A stretch of DNA of 64,000 nt from assembly GCA_965222895.1 (NCBI GenBank), contig CBDCVB010000002.1, positions 682,001 to 746,000 of the forward strand. The letters are read 5' to 3'. A program made the translations under genes and the position numbers. The notes under the pieces are model-generated. The model was given only the letters and a program-made list of their open reading frames with translations. It did not search any database and had not been told where the DNA came from. The DNA is from Bin87 sp965222895. Lineage in GTDB: Bacteria; Chloroflexota; Dehalococcoidia; Lucifugimonadales; UBA3495. Each line of letters starts with the position of its first letter. The first letter of the stretch is position 1. Positions 34,608 through 44,096 of the stretch are shown in pieces.

Positions 34608-35267
34608 GTGAAACTGTTTCTGGACACCGCCAACATTGATGAAATTCGGCAGGGGGCCGAACTTGGCGTGATTTCGGGAATTACCACCAATCCATCATTG
34701 GCGGCCAAAGAGGGAATCGGCGGTTCAGTTGGTTACCGCGCGGCGGTGCAGGAGATTGCGGACATCGTGGACGGCCCCATCTCGGTGGAAGTGGTCAGCA
34801 CCGACGCGGCGGGCATGATTACCGAAGGTCGGGACATCGCCGAATGGATCCCCAACCCGTGGGTCAAAATTCCCAGCACCGAGGAAGGATTTAAAGCCAT
34901 CAGCGTGCTGGCCCGCGATGGCATACAGGTCAACCAGACTCTGGTCTTTTCGGTAAATCAGGCATTGCTCGGCGCCAATGCCGGCAGTACGGTGGTGAGC
35001 CCATTCGTTGGCCGGCTGGATGACATTGGGCAGGACGGCATCGGCTTGGTGGCCGATATTGTGGCCGTGTACCGGGAACAGAATGTGGCAACGCAGGTAA
35101 TGGCGGCCAGCATTCGCGGGCCCCGGCACTGCGAGCTGGCCGCTGCGGCCGGCGCCCAGATTTCCACTGTGCCTTACAACGTATTGACGCAGATGATTAA
35201 ACACCCACTAACCGATGCCGGTTTAGCTCGATTCTTGCAAGACTGGCAACAAGTTTCCGGAGGCTGA
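34608..35267 (+). CDS. tal: Transaldolase-like sugar aldolase (FSA/TalC group)
   Basis: A 219-residue short transaldolase. It shows MKLFLDTANIDEI, ITTNPSLAAKEG near residues 25-37, the Schiff-base lysine in VKIPSTEEGF near residue 86, VNQTLVFSVNQALL and SPFVGRLDDIG. Short members (about 215) are either true transaldolases or fructose-6-phosphate aldolases, and the sequence alone does not decide. Start is GTG with GGAGGACGAG upstream. It lies four bases before rho, so it is co-translated with it. Confidence 0.92.
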   Translation: MKLFLDTANIDEIRQGAELGVISGITTNPSLAAKEGIGGSVGYRAAVQEIADIVDGPISVEVVSTDAAGMITEGRDIAEWIPNPWVKIPSTEEGFKAISVLARDGIQVNQTLVFSVNQALLGANAGSTVVSPFVGRLDDIGQDGIGLVADIVAVYREQNVATQVMAASIRGPRHCELAAAAGAQISTVPYNVLTQMIKHPLTDAGLARFLQDWQQVSGG

Positions 35268-35271
35268 CGAA

Positions 35272-36723
35272 ATGGTCCGCGCCCGCCCTGCTACAACTAC
35301 CGCCCCTCGCCGCCGCCGGCGACCTGTGGTTTCAGACGCTAACGACGCCGAGGCTGTGGTCGCTGTTGCTGAACCGGTGGACATCGAAGCCGTTAACGGT
35401 CGGGGTTATCCCGAAGGCGGCAACGGCGCCCTGCCGGAGAAATTCCTCGACATTGCCGACCTGTCCGGTATGCCCTATGACGAACTGCTGGGCCTGGCGC
35501 CGAGCGTTGGTTTCCGCGACGAAAGCGCCCTGACCGAACTGGGTCGGGAGGCGCTGTCGCAGAAAATTCGACAGGCCGCGGCTAACCGCAATATGCTGAC
35601 CGCTTCCGGTGTGCTGGAAGTTATGGATGCCGGACACGGCCTGCTGCGCTCGGTGCAATACCCGCCGGTAAATGGTGATGTGTTCGTGGGCCAGTCCCAG
35701 ATCCGCCGGTTCAACCTGAAAACCGGGGATTCGGTTACCGGCCTGGTGCGGCCTCCCAAGGAAGGCGAACGGCGCTTTGGCCTCACCCGGGCCATTCGCA
35801 TCAACCTGCTGGACCCGGAACTGCAGAAACCCGGCACTCGTCGGTTGTTCGAGTCCCTGACGCCGATATTCCCCAATGACCACATCGTGCTGGAACACGA
35901 TGGCGGCTCTTTGTCCTCGCGAATGATTGACCTGTTCGCGCCCATCGGATTGGGGCAACGCGGCCTGGTCGTGTCACCGCCCAAAGCCGGCAAGACTACC
36001 GTGCTGCGCCAAATCGCCGCCGCCGTCTCGGAAAACCGGCCCGATGTGGTGTTGATGGTGGTGCTCATCGGCGAACGCCCCGAGGAAGTTACCGAGATGC
36101 GTCGAGCCGTCTATGGGGACGTGTTTGCATCGACGTTCGACGAGTCGGTGGAAGAGCAGTGCCGCGTCGCTGAGCTGGCGGTTGAGAGGGCGAAGCGTCT
36201 GACCGAAACCGGCCGGGATGTAGTGATTCTGTTGGACAGCATCACCCGCCTGACGCGGGCCTACAACCTGGCGCTGCCCACCTCCGGGCGCACGCTGTCC
36301 GGCGGCATTGACCCGGCGGCCCTGTATCCCGCCAAGCGTTTCATCGGAGCGGCGCGCAACCTGGAGGAAGGCGGTTCGTTGACCATCATCGCCACTTGCC
36401 TGCTGGACACCGGCAGCCGGATGGACGAGGTAATCTACGAGGAATTCAAGGGCACCGGCAACATGGAACTGCACTTGGACCGGCGCCTGGCCGACCAGCG
36501 GTACTTCCCGGCCATCGACGTGGTGCGCAGCGGCACCCGTCGGGAGGAGTTGCTCTATGATGCCGAGAAGGAACAGCAAATTTTGCTCCTGCGGCGCATG
36601 GTTACGCTGGCCTCGGGCGGCGACCAGGCCAACATGGGCGATGCCACCAAGCGCGTACTGGAACGGCTGGCTCGAACTCGCACCAACGCCGAGTTCCTGA
36701 ACAACCTGACCAAAGACGCCTAG
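35272..36723 (+). CDS. rho: Transcription termination factor Rho
   Basis: A 483-residue hexameric RNA-dependent ATPase. A basic, Arg/Pro-rich N-terminal extension (residues 1-25) precedes the OB-fold RNA-binding domain (SGVLEVMDAGHGLLRS...GDVFVGQSQIRRF) and the ATPase core with Walker A SPPKAGKTTVLRQ near residue 236, VLIGERPEEVTEM, Walker B VVILLDSITRLTRAYN and the Q/R-loops. It terminates untranslated transcripts. It is the last gene of the pyrG-tal-rho run; a weak hairpin with a T tract follows. Confidence 0.96.
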   Translation: MVRARPATTTAPRRRRRPVVSDANDAEAVVAVAEPVDIEAVNGRGYPEGGNGALPEKFLDIADLSGMPYDELLGLAPSVGFRDESALTELGREALSQKIRQAAANRNMLTASGVLEVMDAGHGLLRSVQYPPVNGDVFVGQSQIRRFNLKTGDSVTGLVRPPKEGERRFGLTRAIRINLLDPELQKPGTRRLFESLTPIFPNDHIVLEHDGGSLSSRMIDLFAPIGLGQRGLVVSPPKAGKTTVLRQIAAAVSENRPDVVLMVVLIGERPEEVTEMRRAVYGDVFASTFDESVEEQCRVAELAVERAKRLTETGRDVVILLDSITRLTRAYNLALPTSGRTLSGGIDPAALYPAKRFIGAARNLEEGGSLTIIATCLLDTGSRMDEVIYEEFKGTGNMELHLDRRLADQRYFPAIDVVRSGTRREELLYDAEKEQQILLLRRMVTLASGGDQANMGDATKRVLERLARTRTNAEFLNNLTKDA

Positions 36724-36755
36724 CCTGAAGCTAACAGCCGTTTCAGCCAAATGCG

Positions 36756-36787
36756 AGGGGCTAACCTGAGTTCGCCCCCCTTTTGTT
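36756..36787 (+). terminator. Weak intrinsic terminator after rho
   Basis: AGGGG and CCCCT pair around a 16-base loop, followed by TTTGTTTT. The stem has only five firm pairs, so efficiency is doubtful. It stands in the narrow space between convergent rho and the surface-protein gene. Confidence 0.4.
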
Positions 36788-36790
36788 TTG

Positions 36791-39322
36791 CTAAACACTC
36801 GGCAAATCGTCGAACGGCGGTTGCTCCGGAGCAACCCGCCGCGACCTCAGTGCCACCAACGCGGCTACTAGCGCGACAGTTGCCAGCAAGCTTACGCCCA
36901 CGGCGACCAGCCAGAAGATGGTGAATGTACTCAACCCGCCATCCGACGATTCCGGTTCGGAGGCGGGCCGGTCAACCACCGTTTGATCATCGTCGGAGGG
37001 TATGACAGCGGCAGTAACCGTCTGCACGATAGCCGTGCGGTTCACCGTAGGCGGAGGAACCGGGGTATCGGTCGGTGGCGGCACTGGCGTAGCGGTAGGC
37101 ATCGGCGTGCTGGTGGGGGGCACGGGCGTATGCGTAGGTGGTATGGGAGTGTCCGTCGGCAACGGCGTGTTCGTGGGTATCGGCGTGTTGGTGGGCACCG
37201 GTGTAATCGTCGGCGTGGGCGTTGGCGCCACGTAGGGCACTGTGTTCAGCGTTACCGTTGCGAATACGCCGGGTACCCGGTCGCGGTCCGAGTCGTACAC
37301 GTAGAGTGTTGCGGTGTAGCCGGTTCTGGTGGCAAGGTCCTCGTGATAATCCACCGGAATCATGGATTGGCCGGTGAACTCCCCGACCCGGCCGGTTGGG
37401 AAGGTTGAGCTGCCGTTGAACCTGAGGATGGGGCCGTTAGAGAGCCGCACCGAATAGCCGGCAGTATAATCTTCCAAACCGGACACCCTGACGGTGATGG
37501 GTTCGCCGATGTCAAGGTCGGGTGGAGTAACTGACAACTTGCCGGCGGCGACCCGGATGCGGTAGGACGCGGTGAGCTGGTTCAGTGGGTAGTTGTCAAT
37601 TTTCACCTGTACGGTTAACACCGCGCCGGCCTGCTGCCGTCGGGTTACTTCATACTGAAATTCCCACGATGTGCCGGTGGAATACACAAAAGCGGGCCGG
37701 CCGTCGATGGTTACTGAGATGGTGGGTGGACTGTAGTAGTTGCGTTCCGGCGGGAAGTTGGCGCCGCGAATAGTGATGGTGTCGCGCAGCATTACTTCGC
37801 CATCGGCCGGCGTGAAGGTGATGATGGGTTTGGCTATTTTTACTTCGGCGCTGGCCCGGGCGCCCGTATTGTCGGTGATTTGCAGCGTTTCGTCACCATC
37901 GGAGCTCAGGAACCGGCTGATGAGCTCCGACGAAACTTTGCCCTGGGGACTCGCCACCGCAAAAGTCCCCGCCAGTCGCCCGCCCCGTAACAGCGGCACA
38001 CACTTGTCGGTTACCTGGTCGCCATCCAGGAAGGCCAGGGGTATGCCGCCCAAAGTGATGCTGCAGACTTCGTTGCCGGGCAGGTTAAACGAGGCTGCGA
38101 TGGCGTTTTGCCCCAGGGTCAAGCCGCCGGAGCCGATGCCCTGCACCCCCAACTCGAAGGCCGCGATGGTGATGTTGGCGTTCGCGGTTCGCTCATTGCC
38201 TTCCCTATCCCGGAGAACGACGGAGATGGTGACCGTGCCGGAAGTGCGCGGCGGGATGTTAACCCTCAAAGTCGTGCCGGACTGCCACCACTGACCGCCT
38301 TCCAGAGGGCGGCCGGCTACCCGAACATTGCTGACGGTGAGGCCGCCGGCCGCCCCTTCGATGGACAGTTGCACCGCCTCGCCGGGCCTGACGGTTACCC
38401 CCGAACCCACCCCCACTACCCTCAGACCGGCCTTCACGTCAATTGTGATAGGTGTATCGCTGGTTCTGCCGCCGCCGTCGCGCGCGCAAACCTGGTACCT
38501 GCCGGCGTTGGGAAAAGCGGTAGTGCGAATCTCAACCTGGGCGGTAAAGCGATAGTCAGAGCCCACGGTGGCGCTGCCGACGTTTCTCCACCCGCCGCCG
38601 CCAACGCCGGTGCACGTTGCGGAACCGGCGCCTGGCTGGGCGGACAGGTTGACGGTAAGGCCCGGCGCGAAGCCGGCCCCGGTAAACGTAACCGTTTCAC
38701 CGTAGCCAACCGCATTCTCTCCGTCGATAGACATGGCCGCTTTCATGACTAGAGTGTCCTTGAGCGTGGCGCCATCTTCCCACTGAACGGTAATCTCATA
38801 GGGTTCGTCCGATTCGGCAGGTTTGCCGGGCAGGCGGATGATATTGTTCAACCTGATGGTGATTTTCTGAGCCCCTAAAACTTCGCACGCTGACCGCGTA
38901 AGGTCAGCGTAGGTAGCTCGCCACCCACTGCAGCCGGACAATCGTATTATGTGCGGCGACCGGTCGCCCATATCGGTTTCAGCGTATTGTGGGTGGTACC
39001 TTCGGTCGGCGATGATGGTGATGCTATTTTCGTCAATATTTTCGGGGATGGTCGACTCCCTGGGCACCTTGATGGTGATGTCGCTCCGGGGTGGAGTGCA
39101 GGGGTTGTTAACCGTCAGTGTGAGGGTCAGGTCAATAAGCTCGCCGGGGGTGGTGTCACCGTGCTGGTCGAGGTCAAGCTTGGTATATGCGCAGAAGGTT
39201 TCCTGCCCCTTCACCACACCCACGCCGACCAGCAGCATTGCAACGGCGGCCACGGCAAGTATCAGCCAGGCAGCAAATTGGCGTCGGTTTCTGGGACGTG
39301 TGGATGCGCGCACGGTGCTCAT
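36791..39322 (-). CDS. Large surface protein with repeated beta domains, Pro-Thr linker and C-terminal anchor
   Basis: An 843-residue protein. Near the N-terminus, after a basic start, is a membrane signal (AAWLILAVAAVAMLLVGVGVV), then several beta-rich domains of IPT/TIG- or Ig-like type with repeated phrases such as GETVTFTGAGFAPG, DTITIRGANFPP and GEPITVRVSGLEDY. A low-complexity stretch of about 65 residues follows (TPTPTITPVPTNTPIPTNT and alike), then a C-terminal transmembrane helix (FTIFWLVAVGVSLLATVALV) and a short basic tail. It is probably displayed outside and anchored at its end. The ATG at 39322 (MSTVRAS) is chosen; the longer frame overlaps the response-regulator gene in the opposite direction. 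Ligand unknown. Confidence 0.75.
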   Translation of the reverse strand: MSTVRASTRPRNRRQFAAWLILAVAAVAMLLVGVGVVKGQETFCAYTKLDLDQHGDTTPGELIDLTLTLTVNNPCTPPRSDITIKVPRESTIPENIDENSITIIADRRYHPQYAETDMGDRSPHIIRLSGCSGWRATYADLTRSACEVLGAQKITIRLNNIIRLPGKPAESDEPYEITVQWEDGATLKDTLVMKAAMSIDGENAVGYGETVTFTGAGFAPGLTVNLSAQPGAGSATCTGVGGGGWRNVGSATVGSDYRFTAQVEIRTTAFPNAGRYQVCARDGGGRTSDTPITIDVKAGLRVVGVGSGVTVRPGEAVQLSIEGAAGGLTVSNVRVAGRPLEGGQWWQSGTTLRVNIPPRTSGTVTISVVLRDREGNERTANANITIAAFELGVQGIGSGGLTLGQNAIAASFNLPGNEVCSITLGGIPLAFLDGDQVTDKCVPLLRGGRLAGTFAVASPQGKVSSELISRFLSSDGDETLQITDNTGARASAEVKIAKPIITFTPADGEVMLRDTITIRGANFPPERNYYSPPTISVTIDGRPAFVYSTGTSWEFQYEVTRRQQAGAVLTVQVKIDNYPLNQLTASYRIRVAAGKLSVTPPDLDIGEPITVRVSGLEDYTAGYSVRLSNGPILRFNGSSTFPTGRVGEFTGQSMIPVDYHEDLATRTGYTATLYVYDSDRDRVPGVFATVTLNTVPYVAPTPTPTITPVPTNTPIPTNTPLPTDTPIPPTHTPVPPTSTPMPTATPVPPPTDTPVPPPTVNRTAIVQTVTAAVIPSDDDQTVVDRPASEPESSDGGLSTFTIFWLVAVGVSLLATVALVAALVALRSRRVAPEQPPFDDLPSV

Positions 39323-39472
39323 TGAATCTACATCTTCGGGTTGACCGCCGGGCTGCCGGCAGTCATCAAGTATGGGCAACCATTGTATGCTACGCCAGCC
39401 GGCGGGCCGACAGATTGGCCGGGTGGCTGTTGTGCTATTATTAGTTTTCGACGACTGCCCTGCAAGTGAACC

Positions 39473-40255
39473 ATGTCGCCACGCTCGGGGAACATACTCA
39501 TTGTGGATGACGAGGCCACCTCTGCCATCGTGCGAGCGGTGCGCCAGCGTCTGGGGGAAGATGGTTGGGACACCCAGGTGGTCAGCAAGGAGGAGCACGG
39601 TTCCGCCGACGATATGCTGTGGGCCGCGTTGCACGCCATTGAGGATCAGCGACCCAACGCTGTGATTCTGGACGTGCGCCTGGGCGACTACCGCGATGAC
39701 CAGTTCAAGGGGCTGGACATTCTGAAACGCATCGTCGTGCAGCATCCCCAACTGCCCGTGCTGATGTTCACCCAATACAGCCAGGGCGTGGAGCGCGACA
39801 CAGTGGCCCGCAGCGCCCTACAAGTTAACTCCCCGGTGGAGTTCATCGACAAGCTGGCCTCGCCGGAGGAAGTGGCGTTGCGGTTGCGCCGGCTGGTGGG
39901 CGTCCAACCGCACACCATCGCCATCGGCGAGCGCATTGTGGTGGACACCGAGGGCGAGTCGGTGCAGGTTCGGGACGCGCAGGGCCGACTGACGCCGGTG
40001 GCCGATGTGGGCGGACGGCGCTTCCAGATTCTGCGCGAGCTCGCCGAAGCGTGGTATCGCAGCCCGGGCAACCTGGTGTCATTCGACCGGCTGGAACGCT
40101 ACCTGGAAGGCGACGACACCCGCGCCTCGCTGCGAGTCAGGATCCGCGAGATCAAGGTGTCGATGGGCCGAGCGTTGGGAGTGTCGCTGGGCGCCAATGA
40201 CTTCATCGTCAGCGTGCGCGACCGGGGTTACCGGTTGCTGCCGCCGCGGGAATAG
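39473..40255 (+). CDS. Response regulator with winged-helix output domain
   Basis: A 260-residue two-component regulator. The receiver domain starts NILIVDDEAT near residue 7, has the phospho-accepting Asp in AVILDVRLGDY near residue 65, and the Thr/Lys positions in LMFTQYSQG and EFIDKLASPEE. The C-terminal ~90 residues have an OmpR/PhoB-like wHTH character (FQILRELAEAWYRSPGNLVSFDRLERYLEGD ... RVRIREIKVSMGRAL), ending RDRGYRLLP. The sensor kinase gene lies nine bases downstream. The divergent neighbour encodes the large surface protein, a possible target. Start ATG is at 39473; the frame before it is in use by the divergent leader. Confidence 0.85.
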   Translation: MSPRSGNILIVDDEATSAIVRAVRQRLGEDGWDTQVVSKEEHGSADDMLWAALHAIEDQRPNAVILDVRLGDYRDDQFKGLDILKRIVVQHPQLPVLMFTQYSQGVERDTVARSALQVNSPVEFIDKLASPEEVALRLRRLVGVQPHTIAIGERIVVDTEGESVQVRDAQGRLTPVADVGGRRFQILRELAEAWYRSPGNLVSFDRLERYLEGDDTRASLRVRIREIKVSMGRALGVSLGANDFIVSVRDRGYRLLPPRE

Positions 40256-40264
40256 GATCGCAGG

Positions 40265-41251
40265 ATGGCTATTTTGACGGCGCGGCGGGTCGCGGCCTAT
40301 CCCTGGCCGGCGCTGCTGGGCCTGGCGCTCGCAATGCTGGGCCTGCTGCTGATGCTGCTGTCGGTGTTTTTCCCGCTGGTGTCGCTGTTCCCGGAGCGCT
40401 GGAACATCGAACCGCTGGCGTACATCGGGATGGGCGCCGTCGGAGTGGGCCTTGCGGTGGCCGTCGGCGTGTATGCCGTTTTGAGTGCTCGCCACGGCAA
40501 CGGTCACGGTTTCAACGGCGTTGACGACTGGAGCCGGCTGACCGAGCAGCAGTTTGCGACCTTCCAGCACGACTTGGGTCGCCCGATGCGGCGGATACTT
40601 GGCAAGTGCCGTGAGGTGCGCGGCGTGCTGGCCTCAACCGGCGAGGACGTGTCCATCGTGGTACATGAACTGCTGGACGAGATTGAGGAGCAGGCCCCGT
40701 CCTTCCGCCTGATGATGGCCAATATGCAGGTGATGATTAACCTGGAAACGCCCGACGCGCCGGTGGACAAGTATCCGGTGGAGCCATCCGCTGTGGTGAG
40801 TCGCATCGTAGAACGTTACATGGGCCAGGCCGCGGAACAGGGCAAGGACATAGTCTGGTGGTCGGAGCCGGAGGTGTTCGGCATCGTGTACTCGGACGCC
40901 TCCGTGCTGGAGCACATCATCGCCAACCTGGTGGACAACGCCCTGCGCTACGGCGGAGATGATGTGGAGATTAACCTGACCCGCGACCTGCACAATTTCG
41001 TGGTGAACGTTATCGATAACGGCCCCGGGATTCCGGCGCACTACCGCACCCACCTGTTCACGCGCGGTTGGACTCCGGAGATGGGGCGCAGCGAGGAGAA
41101 GTCGTCATCCGGCCTGGGCCTGTACATCAGCCGAACGCTGGCCAACCGCTACGGCGGCGAGCTGTCGGTGCAGTCGGCGTCGGCGCCGTCGGCAGACCAC
41201 CACACCACGTTCCGGTTGACCCTGCCACTGGGCTCTCCGACCGCCAACTGA
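40265..41251 (+). CDS. Membrane sensor histidine kinase
   Basis: A 328-residue kinase. Two transmembrane helices (LLGLALAMLGLLLMLLSVFF and IGMGAVGVGLAVAVGVYAVL) lie near residues 15-75, with almost no outside loop. Then a dimerisation region with FQHDLGRPMRR, in which the His of QHDLGRP would be phosphorylated, and the ATPase domain with N box LVDNALRYGG, G1 DNGPGIP and G2 SSGLGLYISRTLANRYGG. The missing extracytoplasmic domain suggests it senses the membrane or a partner protein. It lies nine bases after the response regulator and four before a surface-type protein gene. Confidence 0.88.
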   Translation: MAILTARRVAAYPWPALLGLALAMLGLLLMLLSVFFPLVSLFPERWNIEPLAYIGMGAVGVGLAVAVGVYAVLSARHGNGHGFNGVDDWSRLTEQQFATFQHDLGRPMRRILGKCREVRGVLASTGEDVSIVVHELLDEIEEQAPSFRLMMANMQVMINLETPDAPVDKYPVEPSAVVSRIVERYMGQAAEQGKDIVWWSEPEVFGIVYSDASVLEHIIANLVDNALRYGGDDVEINLTRDLHNFVVNVIDNGPGIPAHYRTHLFTRGWTPEMGRSEEKSSSGLGLYISRTLANRYGGELSVQSASAPSADHHTTFRLTLPLGSPTAN

Positions 41252-41255
41252 CGCT

Positions 41256-42083
41256 TTGCGACAGCAGATAGCAGTTGTAGTAGTCACCGGGTCGCTGATC
41301 GCGCTGCTCCTGGCGTTGTGGGTGATCGCATTGCCGTTCACTCCCGATGTCCGACCGCTGGCGCGGGTCACATTGATGCCGCCAGCGACTCCTTTGCCGG
41401 CGGAGACCCCCACGCCGGTTCCTACAATGCCAGCGCCAACGCCGGCGCCTACACCCACGCCAACGCCCCAACCTACCCCGCCACCCACGATTGCTGCGAC
41501 CCAACCGGCTCCAACATTGCGACCTCCGGCCACGCCGCCGCCGCCTTTGTTCCTGGATGTTATACGCCCGGGAAACCTGCAGGTAGTACGGGGCGAAGAT
41601 CCACAGGTGGAAGTGGCCGGCAAAACGCTGCCCTGGTCCTTCGTCCAGATTTTCTACGAAAGCAGCGAGTCGGAACAGCGGATGCGTTCGGTGCGGGCCG
41701 ACGCCAACGGCGACTTTGCCGGTTTTATACTGCTGGGGGAACAAGTCAACGTGCTGGAAATCATCAGCAGCGACAGTTCGTCAGATCAGAAAGTGCGCCT
41801 CTTTTTGCAGGTAACTTACGATCCCAAGCCCCTGGCGCTGACGGTCAGGATTACCGAACCGGCCAACGGAGCAAACGTGCCTGATGAGGTCATCACGGTG
41901 TCTGGCACCACGCTGCCGGATGCCAGAGTAGTGCTAAATGGCCTCATACCGGCGCCAGCGGATGGCGCCGGCCGGTGGCGGGCCGCCATCGTGCTCCATG
42001 TCGGGCGCAACGAGATTGTCGCAGTGGCGTCCAACGGCGAAAAAAAGGCTGCCATGACCATCACGGTGACGTACACGCCCTGA
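41256..42083 (+). CDS. Membrane-anchored Pro-Thr linker protein with Ig-like domains
   Basis: A 275-residue protein. The N-terminal helix (VVVVTGSLIALLLALWVIALPF) anchors or exports it. A linker of about 70 residues rich in Pro and Thr (TPVPTMPAPTPAPTPTPTP) follows, then two beta domains (from about 100 and 190) of bacterial Ig-like type, the second with ITEPANGANVPDEVITVSGTT. Its TTG start lies four bases after the sensor kinase stop, so it belongs to that operon. It could be the extracytoplasmic part that the kinase lacks. Start assignment rests on position because no ATG is near. Confidence 0.7.
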   Translation: MRQQIAVVVVTGSLIALLLALWVIALPFTPDVRPLARVTLMPPATPLPAETPTPVPTMPAPTPAPTPTPTPQPTPPPTIAATQPAPTLRPPATPPPPLFLDVIRPGNLQVVRGEDPQVEVAGKTLPWSFVQIFYESSESEQRMRSVRADANGDFAGFILLGEQVNVLEIISSDSSSDQKVRLFLQVTYDPKPLALTVRITEPANGANVPDEVITVSGTTLPDARVVLNGLIPAPADGAGRWRAAIVLHVGRNEIVAVASNGEKKAAMTITVTYTP

Positions 42084-42156
42084 ATTGCGGCAGGCATTGC
42101 AACCGTCGCAACACGGCGTTTGTCGCCGTGGATGGTCGTGCATCGGCGCGAAAAAG

Positions 42157-42165
42157 TGCTATAAT
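42157..42165 (+). promoter_or_regulatory. Extended -10 promoter of dnaG-rpoD
   Basis: TGCTATAAT is a perfect extended -10 element. The -35 region has no clear TTGACA. The predicted transcript would start about 35 bases before dnaG. Confidence 0.6.
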
Positions 42166-42206
42166 ACCGTTGGCGCAGTGTCTCCCAACGAGTTGCCTGT
42201 ATTATT

Positions 42207-44048
42207 ATGACCCAAATTGACGACGTTAAAAGCCGTGTGGATATTGTCGAGCTGATCGGCAGCTACGTCAACCTGCAACGGTCTGGTTCATCATACAAAG
42301 CCAACTGCCCGTTCCATCAGGAACGGACTCCGTCGTTCTACGTTTTTCCCGACCGGCAATCCTGGCGTTGTTTCGGCGCCTGCGCCGAGGGTGGCGATGC
42401 CCTGTCCTACGTGATGAAAGCGGAGCGGATGGACTTCCGCGAGGCGTTGCACCGGCTGGGCGCACGGGTCGGCATTACCATCGAAGACCGGGAAACCGCC
42501 GGCCAGTCGGCAGAGTTGTACGAAATCAACGATGAGGCCCGGCGTTTCTACCAGCAGGAACTGGCGTCTGCGGAGGCCAGATTCGTCCGCGAGTATTTGG
42601 CAAACCGCGGCATCATGGAACGGACAGCGCAAACCTTTGAACTAGGATACAGTCCACCACGAGACAACCGTTTGCTCGCCCATCTGACCCGCGCCGGCTA
42701 CGCGCCGGAAAAGGTTGCCGAGGCGGGCCTCGCGCGACAATCGGATGATGGCCGTTATTACGATTTGTTCCGGGGCCGGCTGATTATCCCCATCCGGGAA
42801 TGGTCGGGGCGTGTGGCCGGTTTTGGCAGCCGCGCCCTGGACGACTCAATCGCCGCCAAGTACGTCAACACGCCGCGCACGCCGGTGTTTGACAAATCCA
42901 GAATCCTGTATGCAATGTATCTAGCCAAGGAACCGGTGCGGCAGCGGGGCGTGGTGGTAGTTGAAGGCTACATGGACGCCATCATGGCGCACCAGCACGG
43001 ATTCGACAACGTGGTGGCGTCCATGGGCACCGCGGTAACCGAACAGCAGGTTGCCCAGGTGCGCCGCCTCACCAGCCAGGTTACCATGGCGCTGGACGGC
43101 GATGCAGCGGGACAAAATGCGACGCTGCGCAGCCTGGAATCGTCCTGGGGCGTGTTCCAGCAACGCAACGTCCGCAACGCACAGCGGCCCGATGCGTCGG
43201 TGCTGCAGCCGCCGCAACACCTGGAATTGCTGGTGGCGGAGTTGCCCGAGGGCCAGGACCCGGACGACCTGATTAGAAAGTCGCCAGACGCCTGGCCGGA
43301 GTTTCTCGCTGGCGCGGCGCCGTTGTTCGACTACTTGCTGGCGTCGCTCACTTCCCGCGCCGATATGACGACCGCCGACGGTCGAGCCTGGGTGGTCGGG
43401 GCAATGCTGCGATTTGTGGCGCAAATTCCCGATCCGATTCGGCGTGACATCCACTTGGATGACCTTTCCGCACAACTTGGCGTGGGCATCGAAACGCTGC
43501 ACGCTGCGATGCCTGCGGTAGCCAGGCAGCCCGCAGAATCTCGTCAACGCCGGCCGGCGCCGTCTTCCGCCGACGATGGCACACCGCAGCCAGCGCGGGA
43601 CGAAAGGACAATTGAGGAGTATTGCCTGGCCCTGCTTTTGCAGCACGGGGACGAATTGGGCCCGGATGCCGCCGCCACGGTGTCGCCGGATTGGTTCACG
43701 CGCGCTGAAAACCGCGAAATTTACCGCAGTATCATCGGCCGGCGCGCCGTCTATGAGTCAGGCCAGGACGCCGGGCAGCCTCCGGATATGCCAATCGCGC
43801 CGGAATTACAGGGGCATCTTGACCTGCTGCGCCGTCGAGACCTGGCGCTGTCCAGGGCAGCCGAATTGCAGCGAGCCTGGAGGCAAATCCGATTGGGAAT
43901 CGAAAAGGAATATCTGAATAACGAAATCTCGCAGTTGCTTACCGTCCTGCAGGACAATGCCGATTGGGAATCCCCGGAGGCAGTCCAGGTGCAAGTCGGC
44001 AAGGAACGCGTGCGCGAAATAAACCTGGAGCTGACCGGCGCCATATAG
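42207..44048 (+). CDS. dnaG: DNA primase
   Basis: A 613-residue replicative primase. The zinc-binding domain shows CPFHQERTPSFYVFP near residues 32-46 with later WRCFGACAEGGD; the second pair is spaced C-x3-C rather than the commonest C-x2-C. The TOPRIM core has VVVVEGYMDAIMAHQ and MALDGDAAGQNA (acidic metal ligands), and a C-terminal helicase-binding region about residues 440-613. It makes RNA primers for DnaB-driven replication. It precedes rpoD by 48 bases, the common dnaG-rpoD arrangement. Confidence 0.95.
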   Translation: MTQIDDVKSRVDIVELIGSYVNLQRSGSSYKANCPFHQERTPSFYVFPDRQSWRCFGACAEGGDALSYVMKAERMDFREALHRLGARVGITIEDRETAGQSAELYEINDEARRFYQQELASAEARFVREYLANRGIMERTAQTFELGYSPPRDNRLLAHLTRAGYAPEKVAEAGLARQSDDGRYYDLFRGRLIIPIREWSGRVAGFGSRALDDSIAAKYVNTPRTPVFDKSRILYAMYLAKEPVRQRGVVVVEGYMDAIMAHQHGFDNVVASMGTAVTEQQVAQVRRLTSQVTMALDGDAAGQNATLRSLESSWGVFQQRNVRNAQRPDASVLQPPQHLELLVAELPEGQDPDDLIRKSPDAWPEFLAGAAPLFDYLLASLTSRADMTTADGRAWVVGAMLRFVAQIPDPIRRDIHLDDLSAQLGVGIETLHAAMPAVARQPAESRQRRPAPSSADDGTPQPARDERTIEEYCLALLLQHGDELGPDAAATVSPDWFTRAENREIYRSIIGRRAVYESGQDAGQPPDMPIAPELQGHLDLLRRRDLALSRAAELQRAWRQIRLGIEKEYLNNEISQLLTVLQDNADWESPEAVQVQVGKERVREINLELTGAI

Positions 44049-44096
44049 TCGGCCGTTCCTGCGCAACACCACGACACCAACAATAACGGAGGAAAT

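Noticed and set aside
37002..37235. A Val/Gly-rich open frame
   Set aside because: It is the complement of the Pro-Thr linker of the large surface protein and has no ribosome site.
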